64,000 nucleotides of DNA from Trichomonas tenax (lineage: Eukaryota; Parabasalia; Trichomonadida; Trichomonadidae), in the NCBI GenBank assembly GCA_023091735.1, contig JALKBU010000031.1, positions 61,048 through 125,047 on the forward strand. The letters are read 5' to 3'. Position numbers and translations under genes: made by a program. The stretch's first letter is position 1, and every line of letters starts with the position of its first letter. Shown here in pieces: positions 8,768-18,973 of the stretch. The notes below the pieces were generated by a model that was given only the letters and a program-made list of their open reading frames with translations, searched no databases and was not told the DNA's origin.

Positions 8768-10336
8768 ATGTCGAAAATGATCAGGAAGATGCAGGCTAAA
8801 AAGCCTATGCAAATGGACTTTCCCACACTCCCGAACGAGCTCGTCAAGTTCGTGTGGTTTGATCCAAGCGAACCTGATGATGAAGGTCTTACATTCAGGA
8901 AAATGAAGTCTTCCTATGATGAATTCATGAAATTAGCGATGGAGTACGCAAAGAAAAGCTTCGACGAAATGATGATGAGCCGTGAATACATGAGAGACAG
9001 ACCAGCCGATTTCCATAGACACTCAGAACTTAACAAATTCACAATCCTTAAAAAGGAGAAATACTTTTTCAAGTACCACCACTTCTGTGGGACTTTTTAT
9101 GCAAAAGCATCTTCTTTCGCGAATCAAATTGCAAACTTCTTAGTTCACGCTATATCTTTCCAAGTTCCAACATTAGTTGATATAATTGGCTTTAAGAATT
9201 ACATTTCTAAGAACTTCGAAGGAAGTGAAGATGCTAAAGCAGATAAATACAGATATCAGTCACTTTATCACAGACTTCAGCCAATTCTTGCAAAACAATT
9301 ACCAAGGCCTCCAAACCACAACGATGTACAGTCATCTCTCGACGAATCCTCAGTTAATGTTAACTATTCGATCCATTATTGCCCACAAACTCATTTCGAT
9401 GATATACTTTACAAGTACCTTATTATCACAGACAAGATGAAGCCAATTAAGGAGTTGGCAACAACAGTCGGCAATCAATGGCAGAGATGTCTTGATCAAT
9501 CGACATCTTCAGCAATTCAGCCACAACAAACCTCATCACAACCAGCAAAGCGTTCCGAAAAACTTCTTAACATTCGTGAAATCGACGATACAAATAATTT
9601 CTCATCACCTTACGAAATTCGCAAATCTTTGGTTCCAGTTGACCTTAGCCAGGTCAAGAAATTCATTGACGGTATAGTTTCAGCATTCCGCACTAGTGAT
9701 GCCACGAGAACTGTCATTGTTTGTGCTTTATACAGAATTTTCTTTGATTGCCTTTATGTCAAATTTTCTCATCTTCTTGATGATCAGTACTCTTCAAATC
9801 TCTTCTTCCGTAACTGCAACATATTCAGAACGATGACACCTGCTGAACTTGAGATTACAGAAGGTATTTTCACAGAGCAACAAAAGAATCAACCATTTAT
9901 TTCTATCGACAGGACTGTTGAAAACTTCCACAATGCCGTTGATTACATCATGAGTGTCCACTTCTGCGTCAATCCTCTTGATCTCGTTGCAAGTTTGTTC
10001 ATGTCAATGCAAAAGTTCAATATTATTATGAAGAGAAACTCTCTTGAGCCAAAGATGGGCCAACTCATCTCAGTTATTGATGAAGATACTATTGCTAAGT
10101 TACAATTACCAACATCCTTCGATGACTTCTTCTCTATCTTCTACGCTGCTATTACAATTGATCCACCATCTAATCCAATGGGCATCAAAGATTTCTTGCT
10201 CGCATTCTCACAGATCAAGATGGATCCACCAATGGCTTACGCTGCATCATTATTCTCTGCTGGCGTTTCCCATCTTATGTCGACAAAGAAGATGACATTC
10301 AAGCCACAGCCAAAGAGTACATCTAATCCATTATAA
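8768..10336 (+). CDS. Putative VPS9-like domain protein
   Basis: 522 residues, no TM segment. The N-terminal half is helical and basic, and a Ser/Gln-rich linker lies near residues 240-265. In the C-terminal part, ~390-505, the pattern is that of a VPS9 domain: a helix ending in 'NPLDLVASLFMSMQKFN', then 'FDDFFSIFYAAITIDPP' (compare the family's 'LP.l.yvli.a.pp') and a final 'AYAASLFSAGVSHLM' helix (compare 'gY.l.sl.aAv.fi'). VPS9 domains are nucleotide-exchange factors for Rab5-type GTPases in endosome traffic. The match is by motif shape only, and key catalytic Asp/Tyr positions cannot be confirmed by eye. Confidence 0.55.
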   Translation: MSKMIRKMQAKKPMQMDFPTLPNELVKFVWFDPSEPDDEGLTFRKMKSSYDEFMKLAMEYAKKSFDEMMMSREYMRDRPADFHRHSELNKFTILKKEKYFFKYHHFCGTFYAKASSFANQIANFLVHAISFQVPTLVDIIGFKNYISKNFEGSEDAKADKYRYQSLYHRLQPILAKQLPRPPNHNDVQSSLDESSVNVNYSIHYCPQTHFDDILYKYLIITDKMKPIKELATTVGNQWQRCLDQSTSSAIQPQQTSSQPAKRSEKLLNIREIDDTNNFSSPYEIRKSLVPVDLSQVKKFIDGIVSAFRTSDATRTVIVCALYRIFFDCLYVKFSHLLDDQYSSNLFFRNCNIFRTMTPAELEITEGIFTEQQKNQPFISIDRTVENFHNAVDYIMSVHFCVNPLDLVASLFMSMQKFNIIMKRNSLEPKMGQLISVIDEDTIAKLQLPTSFDDFFSIFYAAITIDPPSNPMGIKDFLLAFSQIKMDPPMAYAASLFSAGVSHLMSTKKMTFKPQPKSTSNPL

Positions 10337-10560
10337 TTTTTTTTATTTATTTCTAGTTTAAATATCTTTATACAGAAGCTAACTGGGAATTGTTTTTATC
10401 GAATGGGCTTTACAAGGCAATGGCATTAAAAACCTGTGAAAATGCGAAATTGATTTTTTATTGACAAAAACTGTTGTTTATTTATAGAATAGGTTGCGGC
10501 GAATATAATAAAATGCTTAATTCAGAAAATTATGTAATGGAATATAGAAAACGAATAAAT

Positions 10561-11820
10561 TTATGCGAAGTAATTGAGAACAGTGCGCTTCTTGGACTGG
10601 ACCTGGGCAATGCCTTCGATGAAGTCATCATGCATAATCTGCTCAGCTCCACGTCTAAGGGCAACCATACCTGCTTCAACGCAGACAGCCTTGAGCATAG
10701 CACCATTGAAGTCCTCTGTAGATCTAGCAAGTTCTCTAAAGTTGACTGTTTCGGCAACTCTCATCTTCTTGGAATGGATGCGGAGAATATCATATCTAGC
10801 ATCCTCGTTTGGTAACGGAAGCTCGATCTTTCTATCGAGACGACCAGATCTCATTAAAGCTGGATCAAGAGTATCTGGACGGTTTGTAGCGCAAATAACT
10901 TTGACGTTTGAAAGCTGAGAGAATCCATCGAGCTGGTTAAGAAGCTCAAGCATTGTTCTCTGGACTTCACGCTCACCATTAAGGCCATCACCATCCGAAC
11001 GCTTGGAACCAATAGCATCAATTTCATCAATGAATATGATAGCTGGTGCCTTCGAGCGAGCAAGTTCGAATGCATTACGAACCAATCTAGAGCCTTCACC
11101 AACAAACATCTGGACAAGCTGTGGACCAGCGAGACGAAGGAATGTAGAACTTGTAGAAGCAGCGCAAGCACGAGCAAGCATTGTCTTGCCTGTACCTGGT
11201 GGGCCGTACAAAAGAACACCCTTTGGAGGTTGGATACCAATTTTTGTGAAAAGCTCTGGGTTTGTTAATGGAAGGACAATAGCTTCCTTAAGCTCCTGAA
11301 TTTGCTTTTCTAAGCCACCGACCTGATCGTATGATTCTGTTGGACGTGTATCGACTTCCATTGCCTTTACACGTGAATCGAAGTGTTGTGGGAGCTTCTC
11401 GAAAATGAGGTAAGAGTCTTTAGAAATACCTATCATATCAGATGGCTCTAATTCGTTCGGTGGAACGAGGCCAGTGATTGGCAAGAAAACTGTTTCTCTT
11501 GTTGTTGTCTTGATGACAGCAGATCTTTCTGTTGTGCCTTTATAAACGTTATCGGCGTCGTCTTGTGAATCGAGATTGAAACATTCGACGACGTGAGCAA
11601 TGAGAAATGGTAATTGTTTGTTGAGTTTAACCTTTTCGCGATTAGATCTGATTTCTTCTTCCATGTTTGCCTTTTCGCTTTGCAAAACATGTGCCGTATT
11701 CCTGAGCACGTTTATATGACTTTCGAGGAGCATTAAGTTTTGCTCGATCTCGGCGTCTGATTTGAGGTTCATCTGTTCAATTAAATTTTGATTGCCTCCG
11801 ATGTCGTCGGCTTCACTCAT
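10561..11820 (-). CDS. RPT5: 26S proteasome regulatory ATPase subunit Rpt5 (6A)
   Basis: 419 residues, the usual length for Rpt5. An N-terminal coiled coil (~15-65) is followed by an OB-fold region and an AAA+ ATPase domain. Visible motifs are Walker A GPPGTGKT (206-213), Walker [12 protein letters not shown], the second region of homology with [28 protein letters not shown], and sensor 2. The sequence '[22 protein letters not shown]' just before the ATPase core is typical of Rpt subunits, and the pattern fits Rpt5/PSMC3 best. It acts in the hetero-hexameric ring that unfolds ubiquitinated substrates and opens the 20S gate. The C-terminus is ...LNYFA, where most Rpt5 proteins end in an HbYX tail such as -YYA/-FYA; here Phe stands in the Tyr position. 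Confidence 0.95.
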   Translation of the reverse strand: MSEADDIGGNQNLIEQMNLKSDAEIEQNLMLLESHINVLRNTAHVLQSEKANMEEEIRSNREKVKLNKQLPFLIAHVVECFNLDSQDDADNVYKGTTERSAVIKTTTRETVFLPITGLVPPNELEPSDMIGISKDSYLIFEKLPQHFDSRVKAMEVDTRPTESYDQVGGLEKQIQELKEAIVLPLTNPELFTKIGIQPPKGVLLYGPPGTGKTMLARACAASTSSTFLRLAGPQLVQMFVGEGSRLVRNAFELARSKAPAIIFIDEIDAIGSKRSDGDGLNGEREVQRTMLELLNQLDGFSQLSNVKVICATNRPDTLDPALMRSGRLDRKIELPLPNEDARYDILRIHSKKMRVAETVNFRELARSTEDFNGAMLKAVCVEAGMVALRRGAEQIMHDDFIEGIAQVQSKKRTVLNYFA

Positions 11821-12317
11821 TTGTCTGGACTATTTTTGAATTTTCTATCGTCTTCATTCGACCTATTTGTGTATTTTTTTTTCTTCACGAATTTTATGCC
11901 ACCGAATACCTGTACTGCCTGTATTCTATTTTCGCCGTCTTTTCGTCGTAATTCCTCAGAGAAATGGAAAATTATCTTTGATAAAAAAAAGTGATGATTT
12001 TACATGACAAATCATTTTGACGCGTCAAAAATTTCTTCACATCAGCTAAAAAATGAATGTGAACATTTTTTCCGATGCTGGAACTGATTATCTTCATGCG
12101 GCCATTGCTTGCATTGCAAAATAACGTTCCTGATAGGAATTTCTAAAAATATTATAAATTTCAAAAAATTAGAATAAGATCCGGATATTTTCGGCTATAT
12201 CGTTTGATAAAAGAAAAGAAATGTGGTTGGTAACTACTAATTAGAAATATAAGAAAAACTAATAACTACGAAAGACTCTATTTTATATAAAATACATTTC
12301 TATTGATGACAATTAAT
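11821..12317. other. Upstream region of RPT5; contains a 16-bp palindrome
   Basis: This 497-bp gap separates the RPT5 start (minus) from the 3' end of the USP gene (minus), so it is the upstream region of RPT5 only. It is AT-rich and contains no convincing ORF. At 12015-12030 there is a perfect palindrome with core GACGCGTC, noted in the findings. Confidence 0.5.
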
Positions 12318-15300
12318 CTAATTAGATAGTGCCTTAACTCTTGCTGCAGCGCGAACAAGAATAGGCTTAACTGAAGGTGGTGAATTAACTATTTCTTGTT
12401 GGAGAAGTGGCAAGGAATTTTCTGGTGATTCGAGGGCAGCCATTGCAATAACAACAGCAGCTTGCTCATTGTTTTGCACAATCCTTCCCTTCCTCTTAGA
12501 CAGTTCGTTAATAACTACTGATGCAAGAGATGGAGATACAGTTGTTATAGAAGTGAGAAGTGTGCATATATCGTCTGCATCATGGAGTGTGTGGAATGGC
12601 TTTGTAAGCCTTTCAGCCATTAAATCTATAAGAGGCGATGTGAACCAGAAAACAATAAGAGGGGAGAGTAAAGATTTTGTGAACCAATCATATTTATCTG
12701 CATTGAAAACATGGAAGGAATCCGTGAACTCTTGAAGGATTGTAAGATTCTTTGGATTGTCGATATTGGACATTGCGATTTTGTGAACAATTTCGTGAAC
12801 TTTGAGCTTCATGAAATCAGAGCTAGTTTCAGGAGATTCTCTGAGGAGCGACAAAGCAAGATCTATCGGAGGCGAAAGGCCTTCTTCAAGCGACTTGGTG
12901 AAATTAGGTGCTGAGAATAGAGCTGTTGCTAAGCTCATTGAATAGTTTGTTTTCGTTAATCTCCTGGTTATAACTGCTAGCTCATCGCCATGATTGGTGG
13001 AGCAATACTTGGATGAGCATAGTATAACATTAATGACTGATTTGAGGAGCTGGGAGCTTGCTACGTGTTGTGGTGATCTTATCAAGCAGTAGTTGAGTGC
13101 CGTTAAAGCAACATCAAAATTCTTTTCATTTGTTAATGAAATAGTATCGAAAGCAGAAATAAAACGACCAGGTTCGACATAACTGAAATATGAAGATGCT
13201 GGAATCATCGTGATGATCTTCAGCAGGGAGACGATACTCTTGTTATATGACATGTTGAGCTTCTTGTGTTCAATTAAAGTATCATTTAACAGCTTCGAAT
13301 GACTTATAACTTTAGAGAACGCCGCTGATTTGGACATGCACCAAAGCAAAACTTTGTAGAAAGATGAAGAAGGAATTCTCTTCTCTGGTGGAATTGAGCT
13401 AGAATAAGAAGATTCAACAAATGTCGCCTTACGCTTCAAAGAAATAGAAGCTAGTTCTGGTAGCCGCTTGAGAAGACGTTTAGTGAGATGGGCAACTCTT
13501 GAATTGGCGTGCTGAGAATCAAAAACAGAGATAATGAATCTCTTAATCTCACGTCTTAAGTGTGGATTTTCAGACATCAACCACCCACTAACCCAGATAT
13601 TCGCATTAGTAAGAACAGCATTTGTAAAATCAATATGGCTCTCTGTGATCTTCTCAATAAGTGAAGATAAGAAGGAAGCAATGAAATTATCAGGCTTTGA
13701 TTTCAGGAAGCTGAATACCCATCCGATTTGCTTTGACGTCTGATCCGTATTAGAAGCGATTATAACTGAAAAATGTCCCGCAGCCGCAGCTGGAGAAAGT
13801 TGTTCAGCATTGTTGCTAAAGAATGTAAAGAATGTTGAAGATAAATCTTTGTTCTCAATAACAAAGCTCCTCAAAAGTTGCGAGAATGAGATAGCGTGAT
13901 GAATACTTTGGAACCATCGATCTAAGAAAACTGGAGAAAATACTGTAGCCTGGTATGTTTGCCTTGATTGAGGTGATGAAAGGAGGACAACCAACAGCTT
14001 GAAGACCGAGCTGATGTTGATTCTTGCATATGAAAAATCATTATGCGCTTTTGCATAGTTTGGAATGGTCTCTTCAAGGAACTTGAAGAAGAGAGGAATC
14101 AATTTGTGTTCATTTGAGCAGTTAAGTGTGACAGACTGAAGGAAAGGAAGGAAAAATTCATCGAAGTTTTGCCAGTACTGCATAATTTCACCAAATCTAT
14201 TTTCCAAGTAAATGAGCATATTATCAACCAAACTTGTTTCAGCAGCTTGCATTGATGCACATAAAACTTCGGCATAGCAATTTCTCATTTCTTTTGATGG
14301 ACTTGTTAATAAGCAAGTAAAGTGATTTTCATGCTGAGATAAAACATGATTTGCAAAGTCTGGACGACCACCAACTAAAACCTGGAGTTTCTTCTGAACA
14401 AGATCAAGTATCTTCTGGCCAGTTGATGTGGTCAAGCATCTTGTTAAATACTCGAAAAGTAAATTACCCTCATCGCAGATTTGGAGGAAGAATTCGCAAT
14501 ATTCTTTTGAAGTGAGAACGCTGTGCAATATTGAATGGGACAGATATGGTTTAATGCTGTTAATAATAGCTTGAGAAATCTTAGTTTTCCTCAGCTCCTT
14601 TTCTTTAAGTTCGGAATTTCTGTAAACTAAAACATAGGCTGAAGGCTTGCCAGAACTCCAGCTTGTTTCATAATGCATACCGTCAACACCTTTGGATTCT
14701 GCAACAATATTATTATTGAATTCACTAACTATGCCATCATTGAAGTTATACCACTGATTATCCTTATTGATGTAGCATGTATAATGTCCACTCCGAGCTG
14801 TGCCATAATGAACAATAACACTAGATAAGTGATACATAGGAGCGACACTTCCTTCAGACATTATTGGTGTAATATCAAGCTCAAGTGGAAACTCAAATGC
14901 CGAACCAATCTTATGTCTATCTCCGCTTTGCATGTCAAAAGTGAAGCGATTGAGCTGAATGATTAATGTATCTGGTGCCTTTTGAACAGCCTGAGACCTT
15001 GATGCATCAATCTTTCCAATACCCTCGGCAAGGTATTGATTACTTCCTGTGAAGATAGTTGGCTGAAGGAATGACTCAAATGATTCGCTTAATTTATGAA
15101 ATCCTTCGATTTCGACAGGGAATACGGTGAACTTTTCGCTAATCTCTGAATGGAAATCTGTGGTGGTACCTTTGACTGTATATAAGAATTCTCCGCTAAA
15201 TGGGTCTGAAAGTCCTTTGATAATATCATTAGCTCTGTCAATAACACCTTGAAGGAACTCAAGCGAGTCCTGCTGCTGTCTGACATCAACGGGATTCCCA

Positions 15301-18300
15301 TCAAAATCAAGCCATGTATCAGTAAAGAATGAAGGATCGATGACTGAGTCTGGCAAGAATTTCAATTGAGCAAATAATAGCTGCAGGTTATGTAACCAGC
15401 TATCTTTTGGAACGTCTAAACTTAAAAGCTGGTTGGTGAATTCAGGAACAGAGAATAAAACCTGTAAAGCAGCGTTCATGTAGCAAGTTGCTCCTAGATT
15501 CTTGAGACCTCTATATCGATTTCCAATAGTTGGAGGATGTCCTAGCTTCGATTCAAAAGAGCTATGGGCCGTTGATAAGGCTGACAAAAGCTCATTATGA
15601 TAAGATTTCTCAGCAGATATTTCAATAAGGAGTTTGTATATCGCACTGGGAGTGTATAAATGCGTAGTATTGAGAAGAATGTTCTGGATAATAAATCTCA
15701 TTAATTCAAGTTCGTCAGATCGAACTTTCTTAGGAAAAGCAGTGAGAACATTGAAAATTCCATCCACAAATTCAGGTGGTGGATATGATGCATATAGCTG
15801 TTCGACAAAATCATTTGATGTAGGGAATTGAGTTTTGAAGAACTCCACTATGTATTTCCAATCATCATTGGTTGCACTTGCAACAGCATCTTTGAAAAGA
15901 TTAAAATAAATGCTGCAATATGAGTTCCTTGACAGTGGCAAAAGTGGAAGATATGTCGCGATTTTAATCTTTGAATAATGAGCAAGAGTTGAAATATAAT
16001 TTCTGAATTGCGGATCCTTGTTAAATATGCAAGCTTTGATTAATACGCTGAAACTGCTGTTTTCAACAACTTTGTAATTTGCCTGTGCAATCATCAATGC
16101 AAAATTAAAAATCTTGCTTGCAATATATGCGTTTGTATCAACAAGTTGGGCAATCTTTTCGAATATGAATGAAACTTTTTGTTTGGGAACAGTAGCAAGC
16201 ATTGTTCCTCTAGCAATTTCTGCGCCGGGGCCGACTTGAGCTTTAATTATTGTCGAAAGTATTTGAACAACAAGAGGATGATGACAAAATTCTTCATCAT
16301 AAAAAAGGATATCAAAGAAAGCGTCTGCGCCACCGTTAACAAAGAAAGTATTGGAATAATGACTTTCAATTGTCAACTTACCAATAGCAGATAAATAATA
16401 TGATAATCTATAAGGAAGGAGCTTATTAAAGATTGATGGCCAGTTAGGTTTCTCTTGTTTTAACTCTGCAATTGTTTCTTTTGGTGTCGGAATCATGTTT
16501 AAAATATTAAGTGAGCTCTTCTCTATTGCTTGAGTTCCGCAGCTAAGAAATGGAAGAACTTTGTTATAAAGACCAGCACGAAGAATAATTGAACTTGGAA
16601 GATTATTGAAATCAAATTTAGTATTGAAACTGGTTTTAACTTCGAGCATTATCTGTGGTGATAAATTCACATTTCCAGAAACAATTCTCTTGTCGATCCT
16701 GATAGTAATAGTTTCTGGGTACACTGAAAACATGTCAGCAAATATTTTCTTTAAATCAGCTGCAGATATCGTTTCGGGGAGAAGTAATAAACCAGTGAAA
16801 TCACCAGTCACAGGAACCTTTTGGAGATCTGTATCATTGTCCCATCTATTTTGGTTCCGACCAGTTATTCTTCCTTCTTTCATGTACATCATCGTTTCGA
16901 TTGCAGAAATCTTGTTAACATCAATGGGTTCTGTAGTGGCATATTCGATGAACTTATGGATATTTTCTGGATCTGGAGAATATGAATATATTTGGCAAAT
17001 TCGATTTATTACTTTGCTGGAGCCAGTTGTAAAGTAAAAATTCCATAGATTGTCGATACAATGGAGATCAAGCGTTGTGGCTTTAAGATAATGATAATCG
17101 AAGAACTCCTTATTGATTTGATTAAAGAGTGTGAACACTAAGTGGACATATGCTGGATCTGTTGATTTCTTGAGTGAAAGGAATTCGAAATAATTCATCT
17201 TCATTTCTAATGTTAAAATTTTGTTTGATGAAATAAATGGACTTAAAAAGAACTTCTCGAGCTCTTCTGGTGCCATATCTAGAGAAGAGTTGAAGCATTT
17301 CTTAATAAGAGTGAAATCATCAGAAGATAACTCAGACTGAAAATTTTCAAGAAGAGTACTAATTAAATTCAAAAGATATGTGGAAATGCCCCTCAAGTTC
17401 TTTGCATTGTTGATAATCTTTCTGAGGAGGATTTGAGCTTGTTCTTGTTCAAAATTCTTGCAAATAGTTTGCAAGCATGATATCGTGGCAGCTGGATTCC
17501 TGTTTTCTTCAAGCATCGATAGAGATAGATTCTGAAGCTCATTCCTAATTTGTTCATCTTCTGGAATGAAGTATACAATGGCTTTGCACAGAAGAATTGA
17601 ATAGTTTTTGTTGGTTTCTTGCGAGTTGAAGAGTTTATAAAATATTTGTAGTTTGCTAGATTCTGGAACTTTGTCATGTATTTTTATAAGAAAGTTCAAT
17701 ACGTCAATCGGCAATGTCTTTGAGTTTGCAACAACCTTCCAAAAAGTATCAACTTGTTGCTCTGGAATTGAAGGAACAAGTGTTTCCCATTCCTCGAGAA
17801 AATTATCAATGGAAAATGAATATTGAGCAATTGTTCTATACCAAAATGTTTCTAAAACTCTATCCTCTATATGCCCGGATTTCAACAATGTTTTTAGAAG
17901 CCAAACAAAGCCATGGAGTGTTTCTTGATGCAAATGTTCTAAAATGGAATCAATTACGAATTCTTGTCTAATTGTCTGAATTTGTTCGCGAGTGAGAGAT
18001 TTACCTGCCATGAGTACTTGTAAAGCTGAAAATTGCTTTGATAAAAATTCTGATTTTAACATTCGAATGCAATATTCAAATCTGCACCGTACAAGATCGT
18101 CGGCGATTGTGCATTCACCTAGAAAGTCTAATAACATTGTGAAGTTGTTCATTAATTCTTTATCTGGAATATCTCGTATTTTTTTACCTTTGATTTTATC
18201 GACATAATCAATAAATTTATCCGAATAATACTCTATGCAGTCCATGAAGTCTGATTCTGGCCAATTCTCCTTCAAACTTAACAAAACTCGAAGAACTTGG

Positions 18301-18794
18301 TTATCAAATTCGGAATTGTATTGGGAGTCGGACAGATAGTGTTGATTGCATACTGATAAGTAATTTGTTTCGGTGAATTGTTTTCGATTTTCTTTGTAAT
18401 ATGAAGAAATATTATCGGAAAAACTCAAAATTCCAGAATCAAGTCCGCTATAGAATAGACAATCGGAATCCATGATTATTTTGTATATCGATGTGATCAG
18501 TTTTTGATTACGTGTGAAAACAAATTGCTCGGAAATTTCCAAATAAGATTGCAAAATTTTGTTTATCGAAGCAGCAAACGAATTTACTTGTGGCTTGATG
18601 GATAAAATTCTATCAATAAGCTTTGGTGAAAATATAAAGAGAAAATCTTGTGTTTGTTTTTCATAAGGCTCTAAAATCCGGCCATTCTTCTTATACTCGT
18701 GAACGTGTGACAATATTTCTTTCAGGTGAGATTCAAGAAAAGGCTGAGAGTGAATAGAGCTCAGAATATTGGAGCACCATTCCTCAAAGTCCAT
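12318..18794 (-). CDS. Giant USP-type ubiquitin carboxyl-terminal hydrolase (peptidase C19)
   Basis: 2,158 residues in one uninterrupted frame. The first ~1,085 and the last ~750 residues are helical solenoid-like (ARM/HEAT appearance). A USP catalytic domain sits between, at ~1090-1400. The Cys box GLKNLGATCYMN carries the nucleophile Cys1104. The His box HYGTARSGHYTCYI carries His1337, followed by WYNFNDGIV. The third catalytic position, usually Asp or Asn after the aromatic, is Asn here with Asp next. Only ~233 residues separate Cys and His, so the catalytic core is compact. The architecture (long helical arms around a central USP core) resembles the USP9X/USP24/USP34 group. It should remove ubiquitin from proteins or chains; substrates unknown. 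Confidence 0.9.
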   Translation of the reverse strand: MDFEEWCSNILSSIHSQPFLESHLKEILSHVHEYKKNGRILEPYEKQTQDFLFIFSPKLIDRILSIKPQVNSFAASINKILQSYLEISEQFVFTRNQKLITSIYKIIMDSDCLFYSGLDSGILSFSDNISSYYKENRKQFTETNYLSVCNQHYLSDSQYNSEFDNQVLRVLLSLKENWPESDFMDCIEYYSDKFIDYVDKIKGKKIRDIPDKELMNNFTMLLDFLGECTIADDLVRCRFEYCIRMLKSEFLSKQFSALQVLMAGKSLTREQIQTIRQEFVIDSILEHLHQETLHGFVWLLKTLLKSGHIEDRVLETFWYRTIAQYSFSIDNFLEEWETLVPSIPEQQVDTFWKVVANSKTLPIDVLNFLIKIHDKVPESSKLQIFYKLFNSQETNKNYSILLCKAIVYFIPEDEQIRNELQNLSLSMLEENRNPAATISCLQTICKNFEQEQAQILLRKIINNAKNLRGISTYLLNLISTLLENFQSELSSDDFTLIKKCFNSSLDMAPEELEKFFLSPFISSNKILTLEMKMNYFEFLSLKKSTDPAYVHLVFTLFNQINKEFFDYHYLKATTLDLHCIDNLWNFYFTTGSSKVINRICQIYSYSPDPENIHKFIEYATTEPIDVNKISAIETMMYMKEGRITGRNQNRWDNDTDLQKVPVTGDFTGLLLLPETISAADLKKIFADMFSVYPETITIRIDKRIVSGNVNLSPQIMLEVKTSFNTKFDFNNLPSSIILRAGLYNKVLPFLSCGTQAIEKSSLNILNMIPTPKETIAELKQEKPNWPSIFNKLLPYRLSYYLSAIGKLTIESHYSNTFFVNGGADAFFDILFYDEEFCHHPLVVQILSTIIKAQVGPGAEIARGTMLATVPKQKVSFIFEKIAQLVDTNAYIASKIFNFALMIAQANYKVVENSSFSVLIKACIFNKDPQFRNYISTLAHYSKIKIATYLPLLPLSRNSYCSIYFNLFKDAVASATNDDWKYIVEFFKTQFPTSNDFVEQLYASYPPPEFVDGIFNVLTAFPKKVRSDELELMRFIIQNILLNTTHLYTPSAIYKLLIEISAEKSYHNELLSALSTAHSSFESKLGHPPTIGNRYRGLKNLGATCYMNAALQVLFSVPEFTNQLLSLDVPKDSWLHNLQLLFAQLKFLPDSVIDPSFFTDTWLDFDGNPVDVRQQQDSLEFLQGVIDRANDIIKGLSDPFSGEFLYTVKGTTTDFHSEISEKFTVFPVEIEGFHKLSESFESFLQPTIFTGSNQYLAEGIGKIDASRSQAVQKAPDTLIIQLNRFTFDMQSGDRHKIGSAFEFPLELDITPIMSEGSVAPMYHLSSVIVHYGTARSGHYTCYINKDNQWYNFNDGIVSEFNNNIVAESKGVDGMHYETSWSSGKPSAYVLVYRNSELKEKELRKTKISQAIINSIKPYLSHSILHSVLTSKEYCEFFLQICDEGNLLFEYLTRCLTTSTGQKILDLVQKKLQVLVGGRPDFANHVLSQHENHFTCLLTSPSKEMRNCYAEVLCASMQAAETSLVDNMLIYLENRFGEIMQYWQNFDEFFLPFLQSVTLNCSNEHKLIPLFFKFLEETIPNYAKAHNDFSYARINISSVFKLLVVLLSSPQSRQTYQATVFSPVFLDRWFQSIHHAISFSQLLRSFVIENKDLSSTFFTFFSNNAEQLSPAAAAGHFSVIIASNTDQTSKQIGWVFSFLKSKPDNFIASFLSSLIEKITESHIDFTNAVLTNANIWVSGWLMSENPHLRREIKRFIISVFDSQHANSRVAHLTKRLLKRLPELASISLKRKATFVESSYSSSIPPEKRIPSSSFYKVLLWCMSKSAAFSKVISHSKLLNDTLIEHKKLNMSYNKSIVSLLKIITMIPASSYFSYVEPGRFISAFDTISLTNEKNFDVALTALNYCLIRSPQHVASSQLLKSVINVILCSSKYCSTNHGDELAVITRRLTKTNYSMSLATALFSAPNFTKSLEEGLSPPIDLALSLLRESPETSSDFMKLKVHEIVHKIAMSNIDNPKNLTILQEFTDSFHVFNADKYDWFTKSLLSPLIVFWFTSPLIDLMAERLTKPFHTLHDADDICTLLTSITTVSPSLASVVINELSKRKGRIVQNNEQAAVVIAMAALESPENSLPLLQQEIVNSPPSVKPILVRAAARVKALSN

Positions 18795-18813
18795 AATTTC
18801 GCGAAATTTCCCT

Positions 18814-18818
18814 AATGA
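18814..18818 (-). promoter_or_regulatory. Candidate Initiator (TCATT) for the USP gene
   Basis: On the minus strand TCATT fits the TCAYW Initiator consensus, with the predicted start base about 22 nt before the ATG at 18794. Low information content; could be chance. Confidence 0.3.
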
Positions 18819-18973
18819 TAGTTCTAGACCCTATTTTATTATTGATAACCCTGCAATTTTGGAGTTATTTAACAATCCATACACAATCTACTGATTTAAA
18901 GTATCGCTGAAATAAAGAATTAAAATTGTTATTATTTTTAAGGAAGTTTAATTCTAAAATCCATCAGTGATAC

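Noticed and set aside
11885..11910. PACE-like element (GGTGGCATA) upstream of RPT5
   Set aside because: One mismatch to the yeast proteasome element GGTGGCAAA; a 9-base near match is expected by chance and yeast regulation is not known to apply here.
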